A program made the translations under genes and the position numbers. The notes under the pieces were generated by a model that ran no database searches, was not told the origin of the DNA, and saw only the letters and a program-made list of their open reading frames with translations. A stretch of DNA of 64,000 nt, from assembly GCA_964036315.1 (NCBI GenBank), contig OZ038509.1:34084999-34148998 (forward strand), written 5' to 3'. How positions within the stretch are numbered: the stretch's first letter is position 1; each line of letters begins with the position of its first letter. This document shows, piece by piece, positions 25,445 to 35,315 of the stretch. The DNA is from Acanthosepion esculentum (lineage: Eukaryota; Mollusca; Cephalopoda; Sepiida; Sepiidae).

Positions 25445-26017
25445 CGGTCGCACTACAACCATGTTTTCTCGGTGGCTGAATTTTCATTTGAATGCTGCGT
25501 CCAACATTTATAAGCATTTACAACAGCATACCTGTCCACATAGGCAATTCAGAAAAATTCTTATTGAAAATACATTTATGCTTTTTCATGAAAATTATAA
25601 ACAAAAACTAATAATTATTGAAGCTATCTATAGTAAAAAAAATGAAATCAAACTTTAATAAAATTAATTATGAATATTGCACAAATATCTAAAATGTTTT
25701 CAGTAAATAGTTTAAAATATCGAGGTTTGTAATAATAGTTTTAATATTTATTTTTTAAAACCTTTCGATAGCGCCATAACTTAGTTATCTCCTCTGAAGC
25801 GTTACTCAAGCCAATCACACAGTACTCAACTCAGCGTTCGTCACTTCACAAGTAAAAACAATAACTTTCAGATGAACACTACAATATTTGTCTTGAAATA
25901 AACCACACCCTGATGATGACATTTAATAATGGCACAAAAAACTTGTCTGTGAATATGAAAGGATTCAATTGAATATAAGTAGATAAGTAGACCTAAGTTA
26001 TTCAATGAATCATGTCT

Positions 26018-26061
<44 letters not shown>

Positions 26062-26400
26062 CCCAACAAATGGGCTTTATAAACTATATACTAAAGTGTT
26101 GAGGGGGTCTTATCCTTTTTACACAATTGGACTCACCCAGGGTATACATATACTACTGCCAGTGAATACCCGAACAGTAGTAGAAGAGTAGAATAACGTA
26201 GCGGCAAGAGTCACAGTAACGAGCACGTAGACCCAGTAAGAAGTCATACAACGATACGTCGATATCAAAGACTATATATATATTTGTCTACTAACCCCGC
26301 ATTCCTGGAACTACTAACCTGTATTACCAGTTTGTATTATTACGTTAATACATTTATTTTCCTATATTCATTTTTGGCGTTTGTTATTATTTGATACCGG
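25445..26400. other. No gene; (TA)n at 26021-26059
   Basis: Mostly AT-rich non-coding sequence upstream of the second PLE fragment. CTGATGA at 25910-25916 resembles a hammerhead box but lacks a matching GAAA. Confidence 0.5.
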
Positions 26401-27236
26401 ATTTCATCCCGGAATGCACAACATAAAGTTTTATACAACCATAGATATATTAGCAAGCAATCCAACCACCATCATAGAATACTAAATAATTTAAATAAAT
26501 CAGTCCAATTTAGGAAGTCCACCAACTCTAGCAATAAGGATATTTTTTGACAAAGCAATGTAGAAGCACTAGAACATAGTAACCAGAAAATTAACCTCGA
26601 ATTCTTAAATAATAGAAATAATGACGCCAACAAAACATAACGTCGCAAACGCAATATTATATGGTTTAACCCGCCCTTCAGCAAAAATGTCAAAACTAAT
26701 ATCGAAAAATTTTTGAATGTAATCCATAAGCACTTTAGTCATTGTCCAGCGCAAAATAAGATTTTCAACAAAAACAACGTCAAAATTAGCTACAGGTGTG
26801 CTAAAAATATCGAACAATATATATCACAGAACAACTGTTCCATTCTAAACAAACGCTTCAATAAGCTTCAAAATAGCAACATCCGCGCAACTAATGCATA
26901 CAACTGCTGAAAAAAAACCCCTGATAATTAAACGGCAGATGCATGACCAAATTTTTAGTTTATAATGCTGAAATCAAATATGACGACGAGGTCAAGTTTT
27001 ATGTGGGCTCTACGGAAAACCACTGGAAATCGCTCTTCTACCACCACCAAATGACATTAGGCAATATAAAATATAGTAACAGCACTGCCCTCTCTAAATT
27101 TTTCTGGAAACTGAAAAGCGAAAATAAAAACCCAACTATCACCTGGGAATCAGTAACGAAAGCTAAACCCTTGACCAGGAAAGACGGCAGATGTAACTTC
27201 TGTTTTTCTGAAAAACTAATGAGCTTAAAAATATGA
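26400..27236 (+). pseudogene. Penelope-like element fragment: linker and GIY-YIG endonuclease
   Basis: From about 26640 the plus strand reads RRKRNIIWFNPPFSKNVKTN, IHKHFSHC, IFNKNNVKISYRCAKNIEQ and NNCSILN, the diagnostic PLE segment between reverse transcriptase and nuclease. The next frame (26943-27235) reads VKFYVGSTENHWKSLFYHHQ, SNSTALSKFFWKLKSENKNP, RCNFCFSEKLM: a GIY-YIG-like domain (YVG core) followed by its Cys-rich end. Upstream 26455-26640 has stops. No reverse transcriptase is left, so the copy is 5'-truncated. Its sequence differs clearly from the PLE at 11883-12771, indicating separate families or old divergence. Confidence 0.8.
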
Positions 27237-27421
27237 ACAGTCCAAATCTCTTAAACAAAAGAAGTGAGTGAATGAGCTCATGTAAACGTAGAACCAAATT
27301 ATTACTCAAACACGTTGACCCAGATTAATATATTCTAGTCAAGCCCGGGGCCACCATTACCAGTCACGTAACTTTTCAGATGTACCTCAGATATAAAAGT
27401 GAACACTGGCATCAACAGCAA

Positions 27422-27466
27422 TCGGCGACATATTGTTTCATGCTTGAACGCAATCGTCAGGCTATG
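27422..27466 (-). ncRNA. Hammerhead ribozyme motif (second core family)
   Basis: Reading the minus strand: CTGACGA (27454-27460), helix II TGC/GCA closing a GTTCAA loop, GAAA (27436-27439), helix III ACA/TGT with loop ATA, and cleavage triplet GTC (27427-27429) followed by GCCGAT. All invariant core positions of a type I hammerhead are present. Helix I pairs clearly only at its first two base pairs, and the closing position of helix II is T opposite T, as in the 10.55-kb copy. The core matches that copy closely (CTGACGATTGCGT, GCATGAAACA). It lies 190 bp downstream of the PLE fragment, in the opposite orientation. Confidence 0.6.
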
Positions 27467-27554
27467 CACTCTATCCCTGAATTGAGCACTTTTGTAGTAA
27501 ATGTAGCATACCGTAGAACTATATTTTTATTTTTGTCATACCGTAAAACTATAT

Positions 27555-27558
<4 letters not shown>

Positions 27559-27618
<60 letters not shown>

Positions 27619-27650
27619 CCCTGTGTGTGTGTGTGTGTGTGCGCGCGCGA
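27559..27650. repeat. (TA)n(TG)n(CG)n microsatellite
   Basis: TA repeats followed by TG and a short GC run. Confidence 0.95.
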
Positions 27651-27952
27651 GAGCGTTTTCCAGTTCGTTTTTATTTATATTTAAAACAATTTTCCAGCAC
27701 TTCTTACGACCTGGAAAAATTTATATCTTGGGGAGGAAATTTCCGTTCATTAAGACTTTTTTCAATATCTGATGTAATGGCTAATCCAGCAGATATTAAT
27801 TTATGAAGAGGCACATCAGGTAGTTTGAAGGTGAAACGATTCGATAATACGCCATATGTGCAATAATGTTTCATATCAGTTCTATCATTATATAAAACTA
27901 TCGTTAAAATAAGCAAAACTGGAAAAGATTAGCTGTTGAGTAATTTGCAAAA

Positions 27953-27956
<4 letters not shown>

Positions 27957-28009
<53 letters not shown>

Positions 28010-28033
28010 TTTTTTCACATTACTTAACCCCAG

Positions 28034-28061
<28 letters not shown>
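27957..28061. repeat. Two (TA)n tracts flanking a 25-bp spacer
   Basis: TA runs at 27957-28007 and 28034-28061, just left of the hammerhead-bearing element. Confidence 0.95.
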
Positions 28062-28064
<3 letters not shown>

Positions 28065-28361
28065 CATCCACAGACAGACTGTTTCGCTGAATCACAGCTC
28101 ATCAGTGTGGCTAGACGTCCGGTTGCCTCTGGCTAGAATCGAAAACCGGCTGAATTCGCGTCAGTCGGAAATTTTACCCTGAAGCTGTTGGCGCACGGCA
28201 GAGAAGGTGAATTTAAGCGTATTTATATTTAGATAAACACACAGTGACTGAGAGAACCCGATTCGATTTACCGAAGAGTCTTGCATTATTAGCCGTAATA
28301 GTCACTGTTTACAAACCCACACATCCTCCCCAGAGAGCTCAACCGAAATAAATTTTCAGGA

Positions 28362-28365
<4 letters not shown>
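28062..28365 (-). mobile_element. Small hammerhead-bearing element between (TA)n tracts
   Basis: A 300-bp block of moderate GC content is bounded by (TA)n on both sides (28034-28061 and 28366-28409). It has no long frame. The minus-strand 3' end contains a complete hammerhead (28068-28110). Size, lack of coding and the ribozyme resemble non-autonomous hammerhead retroelements (retrozymes) or a PLE pseudo-LTR fragment. The classification is inference. Confidence 0.45.
28068..28110 (-). ncRNA. Type I hammerhead self-cleaving ribozyme
   Basis: On the minus strand, helix I strand CCACA (28106-28110) leads into CTGATGA (28099-28105). Helix II is GCTG/CAGC with loop TGATT (28086-28098). GAAA follows (28082-28085). 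Helix III is ACA/TGT with loop GTC (28074-28082), then the cleavage triplet GTC with predicted cut after the C at 28073. TGTGG (28068-28072) pairs perfectly with CCACA to close helix I. Every conserved core nucleotide of the hammerhead family is present and the three helices are intact. The very short helix III is typical of hammerheads in Penelope-like elements and metazoan retrozymes. Confidence 0.85.

Positions 28366-28409
<44 letters not shown>
28366..28409. repeat. (TA)n microsatellite
   Basis: Right boundary of the hammerhead-bearing block. Confidence 0.95.
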
Positions 28410-28413
<4 letters not shown>

Positions 28414-29030
28414 GTGCATCAGTCGGACGAGCCAATAGCTAATTTGTAACAACTTATAACAGAATGTTCTTTAAATCCCATAAATAGAAAGGATGCATTT
28501 CTCTTCATTACATCTGATTTAGGCAAAAGTAATGCGAGCTATTTTGGTTATCGCTATGACATCCCGCCTTTCGGTGTTTTGTAATGAATCCTTTTTAGTT
28601 TGACGGACTAATTTGTTCCAAAATGACCTTTTTTTCTATCTCATGTGAGAAGACAACGGCAAATGTTGACATGGTGAATTATTTTCGTTCCAATAATTTA
28701 TTGTTGAACTCAATTGCTTGTAAGATTTCCCTGGTGCAACAACAGGCATAGCACAAATGACTTGTGCTCGTTATTGATTGAAGTTGTTAGCGAATAGATG
28801 CATTAAAACCTCGATTGAACGTACCTCCAATTAAATTATATTGGATTTAAGAAACCAATCGTAAATCTCATGGCCCATAATGAACTTAGATTTTTATTTT
28901 TACTGAAGGAAGTTAGATAAATACTAGAACAAATTATTCATCGAATTCGTGTTAAGTTATTACGTACATACCGGAGTAAGATATATATATATATATATTT
29001 CTATGAAAATTTCGTTCTCCGGAGAACGAA
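28410..29030. other. No gene; small perfect inverted repeat near 29005-29045
   Basis: ATGAAAATTTCGTTCTCC is mirrored by GGAGAACGAAAATTTC around 29022. The rest is non-coding. Confidence 0.5.
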
Positions 29031-29135
29031 AATTTCTATGAAAATTTCTCGGACATTCAGTCCGGTAAATGTTATTTAATACTGTTTATTATAAAACAGA
29101 GCATTTGCTTAAATACTTGTATCTATAAAAAGAAC
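29030..29135 (+). repeat. Half copy of the foldback repeat at 42470-42771
   Basis: TTTCTCGGACATTCAGTCCGGTAAATGTT, a downstream TACTGTTTATTA, AACAGAGC and a terminal AACGTT follow the right arm of the 42.6-kb foldback in order and spacing. The left arm was not found. Confidence 0.55.
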
Positions 29136-29158
29136 GTTAAACATATCATAACTGTCTT

Positions 29159-29202
<44 letters not shown>

Positions 29203-30360
29203 CCTATCAATGTTTCTTTTATATAATGTTTAGTCAAAGTCGCTTGCTTATTTAAACGACTTCTCTCATTGTCTCTCGGGTGAGTATACGTAAAAATCAT
29301 TCTTTGAAGGACGATTCTACTACGAGTGTAAGTAGTTACATTTTAATCTTTTCAGACGGATACTGTCCCATTCCGCTCTGTACCTATCATTATCTATTTG
29401 TTGGGTACATTTTACATACAAAGTTTTTTTATAAATCGTTTATTAATGGTGTATACTGTTTTTTTTTTTTCGTTTCTTTTTATAGCTTGTATTTGCTTTG
29501 TTGAATTTTCGAATTTTACGCAAAGACTTGTTGCATGTTTTCTTTTTATATGCATCCCTGCTTTTTCTGAAACTCGATTACGATACAAAATAAATCACAG
29601 GGTAAATTATATCTGTAGAACTATTTCCACAAATCTATTCAATATGAGCAAAGAAATATATGTACGATTTCTTTATTTAGTATTTCATATAGTGTTATGT
29701 CCCTGACTTGCTGACAAACTTGTATTTAACAAAACGATGGTTACTAAATGTTCAGGTCTACAGAATTTTTTCTTCTTTACAAAAATGAGGGATGAATCGG
29801 ATTTAAGAAACTATTGGTTTTATAGAACATACTTTTCCCACAGTTAGTTTTTATTTTAAATCCCGGTTTTAATGTTTGTCGTCCTAAGGAATAAATATAG
29901 GCGGTTAGAATCGAGTGGGTCGATTGTTTTTTTTTAAGTTTGAAAACGACTTGAGAGTCGCATCTAGATATTTAAAATACCTTCAATCGAAGATAGTCGG
30001 AGTGCAGGAGGTTACCTGACCTGAGGTTATTGCTCCAAGGATTTATGCTACTTTTAACAAAACCTGCAACCCTATCACGCAAATTTGACTTTGATGCATG
30101 GGTTTGGTATGCTCTTATCAGACTAGGTGCTGTGGTGGGTAGATCGGGCTGCGTATATTTATAGCCCAGAGTCACCTTCTTGGCTCTCTAACTCAACAAT
30201 AACAACAATAATAATGACAAATATTGATTAACGACTACAAAAATGGCTTCTCATCGATATGTCTGAGCAATTAGCTAGATATGCCTGTTAAAATAGATTG
30301 CAAAATAGGTAACGTTTAGGATTTTGGAAGTGAAAAAACGTGACACATTAAAATTGCTCT
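29136..30360. other. No recognised gene; (TA)n at 29163-29200; unassigned antisense frame at 29972-30175
   Basis: The minus-strand frame 30175-29972 (67 codons, with TTAPSLIRAYQTHASKSN and DRVAGFVKSSINPWSNN) has balanced composition and could be a transposon scrap. I do not recognise it. The remainder is AT-rich and shows nothing. Confidence 0.4.
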
Positions 30361-30364
30361 TATA

Positions 30365-30534
30365 CAGTGTAACCCGGATATAAGAGACCCTGATATAAGA
30401 GAGATTTTCTCTGGTCCCAAATTAGAGCCTGTGTTAATGTATATATAATAGACCAAACCCGGATATAAGATAAACCCGTATATAAGAGATTTATTCTCCG
30501 GTCTCAACAACTCTCTTATATCCGGGTTACACTG
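30365..30534. mobile_element. Complete TA-flanked palindromic MITE
   Basis: It starts CAGTGTAACCCGGATATAAG and ends with the exact complement CTTATATCCGGGTTACACTG. TA dinucleotides flank both ends (30363-30364 and 30535-30536). The 170-bp body is largely GATATAAGAGA units in opposite orientations. The termini and TA duplication are those of pogo/Tc1-mariner superfamily MITEs. There is no coding sequence. Confidence 0.85.
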
Positions 30535-30679
30535 TACCTATAATTATTGGAGCCCTGGCACCGACCCTTTTGGCTGTGTTATATATGCCAAGTATATATT
30601 TATCGGACTGGCTGTCATAAGTATATTGGATTGCGAATATTTGTATGCAAGCATCATTCAATAATAATAATAATAATGA

Positions 30680-30850
30680 ATGTGAGTGTCGTGCCAATTG
30701 TTATCGGAGAACTGCGATCGATCACAAACAGCCTAGTTAGAAATGGAAATCAGGGAAAACGTTGAAACTACCTGGACAATAGTTAAAACATATTTAGACT
30801 ACTATATGGGATGCTGGTGCGCTAAAGACACTTGTTGGCACTCAGTCCCA
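30680..30850 (+). pseudogene. LINE ORF2 C-terminal scrap
   Basis: The plus strand reads SVVPIVIGELRSITNSLVRN, matching the VVPIVIGALG.I...L pattern found at the extreme C-terminus of many invertebrate LINE proteins. The next bases, read in another frame, continue plausibly. A similar motif occurs at 46320-46370. The fragment is short and clade cannot be set. Confidence 0.55.
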
Positions 30851-31920
30851 AATATAAGCCACCAGTTAATACTGATGTAAATGATCAACGAGAGAGAAAG
30901 AATAATAAAGAAATGAACAAAATTTCGAGGGAAGTCAAATTACTAAGAATGAAAACAAACTGTCTGTGAACCAAGCTTTATAATGAAGCGAAAAAAAAAA
31001 AATAAAACATCACGAAAAACAAGCTACAATAGAAGAAATAAATCCCATGATCTTAATTAGGAAGACAGATTCAAAAGATGCTGACAGAGGGTCCAGTAAT
31101 GGAGGCAAAATAGAATATTCGCGAACAACGAAAGCTGATTTTACTGGCAAATGAATGGTGATAGAGGGGAGAGGGTAGAACAAACCTGATGCGTCAGAGA
31201 CAAAACATTTTTGAGCAAGATTCAAGAAGAGAGAAACGCAAAATACGGAAAGGTAGAGCGGCTAACCAACATGAAAAAGAAAATTGCAGGCGATCGAACA
31301 TAACCTGGAAGCTGAAATAAAGCTCAAATGAATGGCTGAATGGAAACAACCAACCAACGATAGAAGTCATGTTTTATTTTTGAAGTGATTCACAAACGGA
31401 CATGAGATAGGCAGATAATTTATAACAAGATAACAAAAACAAACAAAAGAAACGTAGGCACTCCCATATAACGAAGACCAATGAGTTGGAAAATCCAAAT
31501 TGGATATATTAAACCGACATCTTTTACTTGTTACAAAGCCGATGACTCCTTTATGTAAGAAAAAAAAAGAATGCCAAAAGGAAAGCCGAATAAGAAAAAT
31601 GATCTAGCATTCATCGATCGGAATTTATTGAAAGTTAAAATAAGAAAGAAAAAAAAACGGTTATTGGCATTGATAGATTAAAAATATGTCCGCAACCTGA
31701 TCCAGAAATATAGTATAATAGAATGATCAGAAATTGTAAAAATCTAAAAAAAAAAAAAATAAAAATATAGGAGTGAAAAGACGACAATGGGAAATAGTAA
31801 TGTAAAAATAACAGCTAGCGGGCAATTCCTAGCTGAAGTAAACATAAAAAAATAAGCATCTTTAGACCATGTGCAAATGAAGTCTAATGATATCGGTGCG
31901 GAGAGTAAAGTCTGCAAACC
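30850..31920. other. A-rich sequence without recognisable gene
   Basis: Purine-rich DNA with many A runs on the plus strand. It may be remnants of the LINE whose end is at 30680-30850 or of other elements, but no motif is readable. Confidence 0.4.
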
Positions 31921-31929
31921 TAGTTCGGA

Positions 31930-32045
31930 TTCCAGCCTACCTTCCAGTGTTTCAACGGCCGAAACTTTGTGATAAATATGGCAAAAAAGATGAGGGCAAT
32001 AGACCGAATAATGTAAATAGTGTACATAATACCTCATCTCAGAAA
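31930..32045 (+). mobile_element. SINE tail fragment (same family as 18575-18850)
   Basis: TGATAAATATGGC, GATGAGGGCAATAGACCGAA and AATGTAAATAGTGTACATAA match the 3' part of the SINE at 18575-18850 with about 90% identity by eye. A possible B box (AGTTCGGATTCC) lies upstream at about 31921. Confidence 0.65.
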
Positions 32046-32214
32046 TATAGACAGATACTGAAAATAGTCCTGGGATATTTATACCTTCTCAGGATATAAA
32101 TGCGACCCAGTTATCCCAGTTTGGCTTCCTGTTTTTTTATACAGGTTCTTTGCATATTTTTTCGAGTAACATAAGTTGGAATACTTTTTTTTAATAAGCA
32201 AACTCCCATATCGC

Positions 32215-32315
32215 CCACCAAAATTTCAAATCGCCCATCATTTTCTGTTCAGTTGCTATTCGCCTAACCAACATTTGAAATCGCCCACCGTTGGGCGATA
32301 TCGCCCTCCTTTAGT
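32215..32315. repeat. Reiterated ATCGCCCACC motif
   Basis: The motif ATCGCCCACC or close variants (ATCGCCCATC, ATCGCCCTCC, and the inverse GGGCGATATC) occur five times in 100 bp. It may be a transposon end; no further evidence. Confidence 0.5.
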
Positions 32316-32521
32316 TGATACTGATGCGTGAGAAAAATTATGAAATCCGAAATATTTGTTTGGTATATAAGCAGTTGATTCATTTAGATTTAACGAAAAC
32401 CCAGGCTGTGAGGTGAAGGTACAGTTCGGGTATCTGTAGGGACTAAAACTCCTTCGTGCTAACCGTCTGCTTCCAGCAGCCCAACATTGTAGGAGAAAAA
32501 CGGATATTAAAGCAGTATAGA

Positions 32522-32928
32522 GTCCTACGGCCATATCACGTTGAAATGCCGGTTTCCTTACGTTCACTGAAGTTAAGCAACGTCGAACCTGGTTAGAACC
32601 ATGATGGGTGACCGCTTGGGAATACCAGGTTATATGCGGGTGGTGCAATGAATAATGGCTTGAAATTGTTCATCGGAGAGCCGAGTTCCATTTCCGTTGG
32701 GTTCGTTATATTCACTCATGCGCAAATAACTTTGGAAAAGGTATGAATCCACCCTTTTCTCCCTCAGCTATTTATTAAAAAAAAGTTGAAAGCTAGATGG
32801 AAGGGTTAATTATTAGATGTATCACTAAGTCATTATTATCTCCAAAAATATTCTTACAATCTAAAATCATTTTTTGGCTTTAAGTAACCTGCAGAGGGTT
32901 GATAAACCGTAAAAACGAATCAATTAAA
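32522..32928 (+). mobile_element. 5S rRNA-derived SINE, copy 2
   Basis: The head is very close to animal 5S rRNA: CCTACGGCCATATCACGTTG, GAAGTTAAGCAACGTCGAAC (box A region), and GATGGGTGACCGCTTGGGAA (box C), so the internal pol III promoter looks better preserved than in copy 1. The body matches 24335-24600. It contains about 35 bp (around 32770-32803) that copy 1 lacks, and part of that is repeated exactly at 33293-33322. Tail: AAAAACGAATCAATTAAAAG. Confidence 0.9.
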
Positions 32929-32929
32929 A

Positions 32930-33320
32930 GGGCATAAGGTAGAATATAGTTTAGCAATGTAAATGGATTTATAATGAGTTAATTAAGAATTACTTGTGAA
33001 AATCTGAACACATATAGACATTGAATATGGCGAAATTTGAAAGCGAGAAAGAAGGTTAAACTAATGTGGCAGCAAATATATCTAAGTAAATTAGAAAGAG
33101 AAAAAAATTAAAAAAAAATGAATGGTCGGAAAGAGTACCAGGGAAAACAGAAAGAAGATTGTTAGCAGATGTCAGGTTTGATAGAGGAAAGAAAGAATTC
33201 GGTAGCGTGAAAATAGAATAAGTTGAAAGTTAGAAGTGACTATCAACTGATGTATTCGCAGACTGAAGAAAGGCTTGTGTAATTCAAAAAATAAAAAAAA
33301 GTTGAAAGCTAGATGGAAGG
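32930..33320. other. No gene; ends in a 30-bp repeat of SINE sequence
   Basis: A-rich stretch before the LINE. Positions 33293-33322 repeat 32777-32806 without mismatch. Confidence 0.6.
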
Positions 33321-33518
33321 GTGTTCATATATACGTACGATCCATCGCTAAAGATACTGGGAAAAAAATGGTCGGTACACTGTGCCGCTGTACAAAGTAA
33401 CCTATCCCTCCCGCTATCCATTACTTTTATAAGAGCCAGATCAGACCGGAAATGTAGTACTGCTGCTATATATGCGCAGGAGCTCCCCAGTTTTCACTTT
33501 CCAGTCTCAACAGCCTCC

Positions 33519-34307
33519 ATGGAAGAAATTCCTCCCCCTCGGCAGACATCCCTTAAAAGAGCAAGGGAGGAAAGTGACGACGAACAGTCGCAGGGCCACT
33601 CTGACCGGGGTAGGGCAGAGAGAGTCAGGGATAGAACCAGGGCAATCTCCGTCCCCGCCTCTTTTGAAGATATAAAGCAACCCCAAAGATCCAGACGTCA
33701 CTCTTCCTCTCCCACCCGCATTATTTCCCCCTCCCCCTTCACTTCTCCCATCAGCCCACTTTCCCCCCCCCCTCAGACATCCACTTCTTCCCCACCTCAT
33801 CCATCAAGGGAGAAGAAGAAAAAGAAGAAAAAGGCGTTTTCAGCCCCGGAGCAGGTCTGCAAAGTGGATAGGGACGAATATAAGAAGGGCCTTGCTAAGC
33901 AGAGGAAGGCCCTGTTAGGGTCCCTATATAAGATGGAGCAAATTGACGGGAAAAGCGTAGAAGATCCCCGAAACTTCCCCGAGGCCCCAGGAGTTATAAC
34001 CTGTATAAGGGAAACTGGGGGCCAACTAGAAGTGTGGAACCATCTGTACGAAGCTAAGGCAGCGTTCCCTAACATGAGAATTTTGGAACTAGAAAATGTA
34101 AATTTAAAAAAATTGCGACAATTTTGCTCTGGGAGGGTCCCGGTATTGCTCCATCCCTCCTTATATAGGGCTGTAAAATTAATTTATCCCACGGACGTCG
34201 GCGGGATTGTCTCGGGCGGGAGGATGACGACGGAATTGGGTACAGGAAGCCTGGGACAATCCGTCGGGGTCCTGTCAGCTGCAGATTTCCGCCCTGTATG
34301 TACTTAG
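33519..34307 (+). CDS. LINE ORF1 protein (Tx1/L1 group), putative nucleic-acid-binding
   Basis: The frame is open from 33321 to 34307, and I favour the ATG at 33519 (MEEIPPPRQTSLKRARE), giving about 262 residues. This is because upstream codons look non-coding and a possible target-site duplication ends just before it. The N-terminal 110 residues are Ser/Pro/Arg-rich and basic, with a Lys run near residue 100. The C-terminal half is ordered-looking (DRDEYKKGLAKQRKALLGSL, TGGQLEVWNHLYEAKAAFPN). I see no CCHC finger or RRM. Position directly before the endonuclease/RT frame and shared high GC identify it as ORF1, whose family role is RNA binding in the retrotransposition particle. Confidence 0.7.
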   Translation: MEEIPPPRQTSLKRAREESDDEQSQGHSDRGRAERVRDRTRAISVPASFEDIKQPQRSRRHSSSPTRIISPSPFTSPISPLSPPPQTSTSSPPHPSREKKKKKKKAFSAPEQVCKVDRDEYKKGLAKQRKALLGSLYKMEQIDGKSVEDPRNFPEAPGVITCIRETGGQLEVWNHLYEAKAAFPNMRILELENVNLKKLRQFCSGRVPVLLHPSLYRAVKLIYPTDVGGIVSGGRMTTELGTGSLGQSVGVLSAADFRPVCT

Positions 34308-34346
34308 GTTATTTGCTGTAATTTTTCTTTTTTGCAGGCCTAGCAA

Positions 34347-35315
34347 ATGTCTATTAAAATAGCCAGTTTGAATGTGAAGGGCTTGAGAGGTCGGAGCCAG
34401 GCTGCCCGCCTGCTTCGGGATCTCCTGTCCTTCAGCGTGGATGTTGCCGCGATTGAAGAGACCCACTTTGTTTGCTCGACCGATGCCTGTGTGCTGTCTA
34501 ACGACTTTGTCGTCTATTCAGCATATGGGGACCGGCTTGCCAGAGGAGTTTCTTTGCTAGTTAGACGGACTCTCGATGCGAAGGTGGACCTTGTGCATAC
34601 AGATGCCGAGGGCCGGTTAATCGTGGCCGATATTGCCGTGAAAAGTGGTTCGTTTCGGGTCGTTGCGGTTTATGCGCCCAACGACTGGGAGGAGCGGGGT
34701 TCCTTTTTTCGGCGGTTGGGGCCGTTCCTAGTCGATTCTTCACGCCTAGTTCTAATGGGGGACTGGAATGCCGTCCTGGACCCCAAGTTAGACAGGGGGT
34801 GGGGCGCTAGAGGGAGAAGGGGCGATCGTTGCCTGGTCGATCTGATTGGCGATTATGGTCTCGTCGATAGATACCGGGTCGATCATCCCAGCGGGAAAAT
34901 GTGGACGTGGGCTCTTAGCTGGCCGTCTGACAAGGTAGTTAGCTACATTGACAGAATGTTAGTTCGTAGAGCCGACATAGACTTGTTAGATTGTCCCACG
35001 TTCCACTGGGTAGGCTACACGGATCACAAACTCGTTTGTGCCCGTGTGGCGTTAGAACATAGGCCTAGAATGGCTGGTTACTGGAAGTTCAATCTGTCTT
35101 TACTGGACAGGCGGGACTTCCAGGAGCAGCTAATTAAATTAGTGCAGCGGGAGCTAGTGGGGGCGGTTATCGGGAATAGGTGGTGGGAGAAACTTAAGGA
35201 TAGAATTAGGTCTTTCACCACTGATTTCAGCAAACGGCTCGCTCTAGATAAAGCTGACAAGGTGAAGACACTTAAGTCTAATTTTTCCCGGGCGGAGGCT
35301 GGGGGGATCCCCTAG
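34347..35315 (+). pseudogene. LINE ORF2, AP-endonuclease part (frame broken at 3' end)
   Basis: The protein starts MSIKIASLNVKGLRGRSQAA, 39 bases after the ORF1 stop. An apurinic-type endonuclease domain spans residues 1-235: SLNVKG (Asn), AIEETHF (catalytic Glu), AVYAPN, LMGDWNAVLD, SYIDRMLVRR and the terminal GYTDHKLV (Asp-His). It nicks target DNA to prime reverse transcription. The frame ends at SRAEAGGIP through a shift in a run of G at about 35299-35304. The next frame continues the same protein (35316 onward). Apart from this the domain looks intact. The high GC and lack of other lesions mark it as young. Confidence 0.9.

Noticed and set aside
25910..25956. Hammerhead from CTGATGA upstream of the second PLE fragment
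   Set aside because: The GAAA box is replaced by CAAAAAA and helix II does not form convincingly.
32256..32648. 130-codon minus-strand frame
   Set aside because: It runs antisense across the 5S-derived SINE and the ATCGCCC repeat; an accidental frame.
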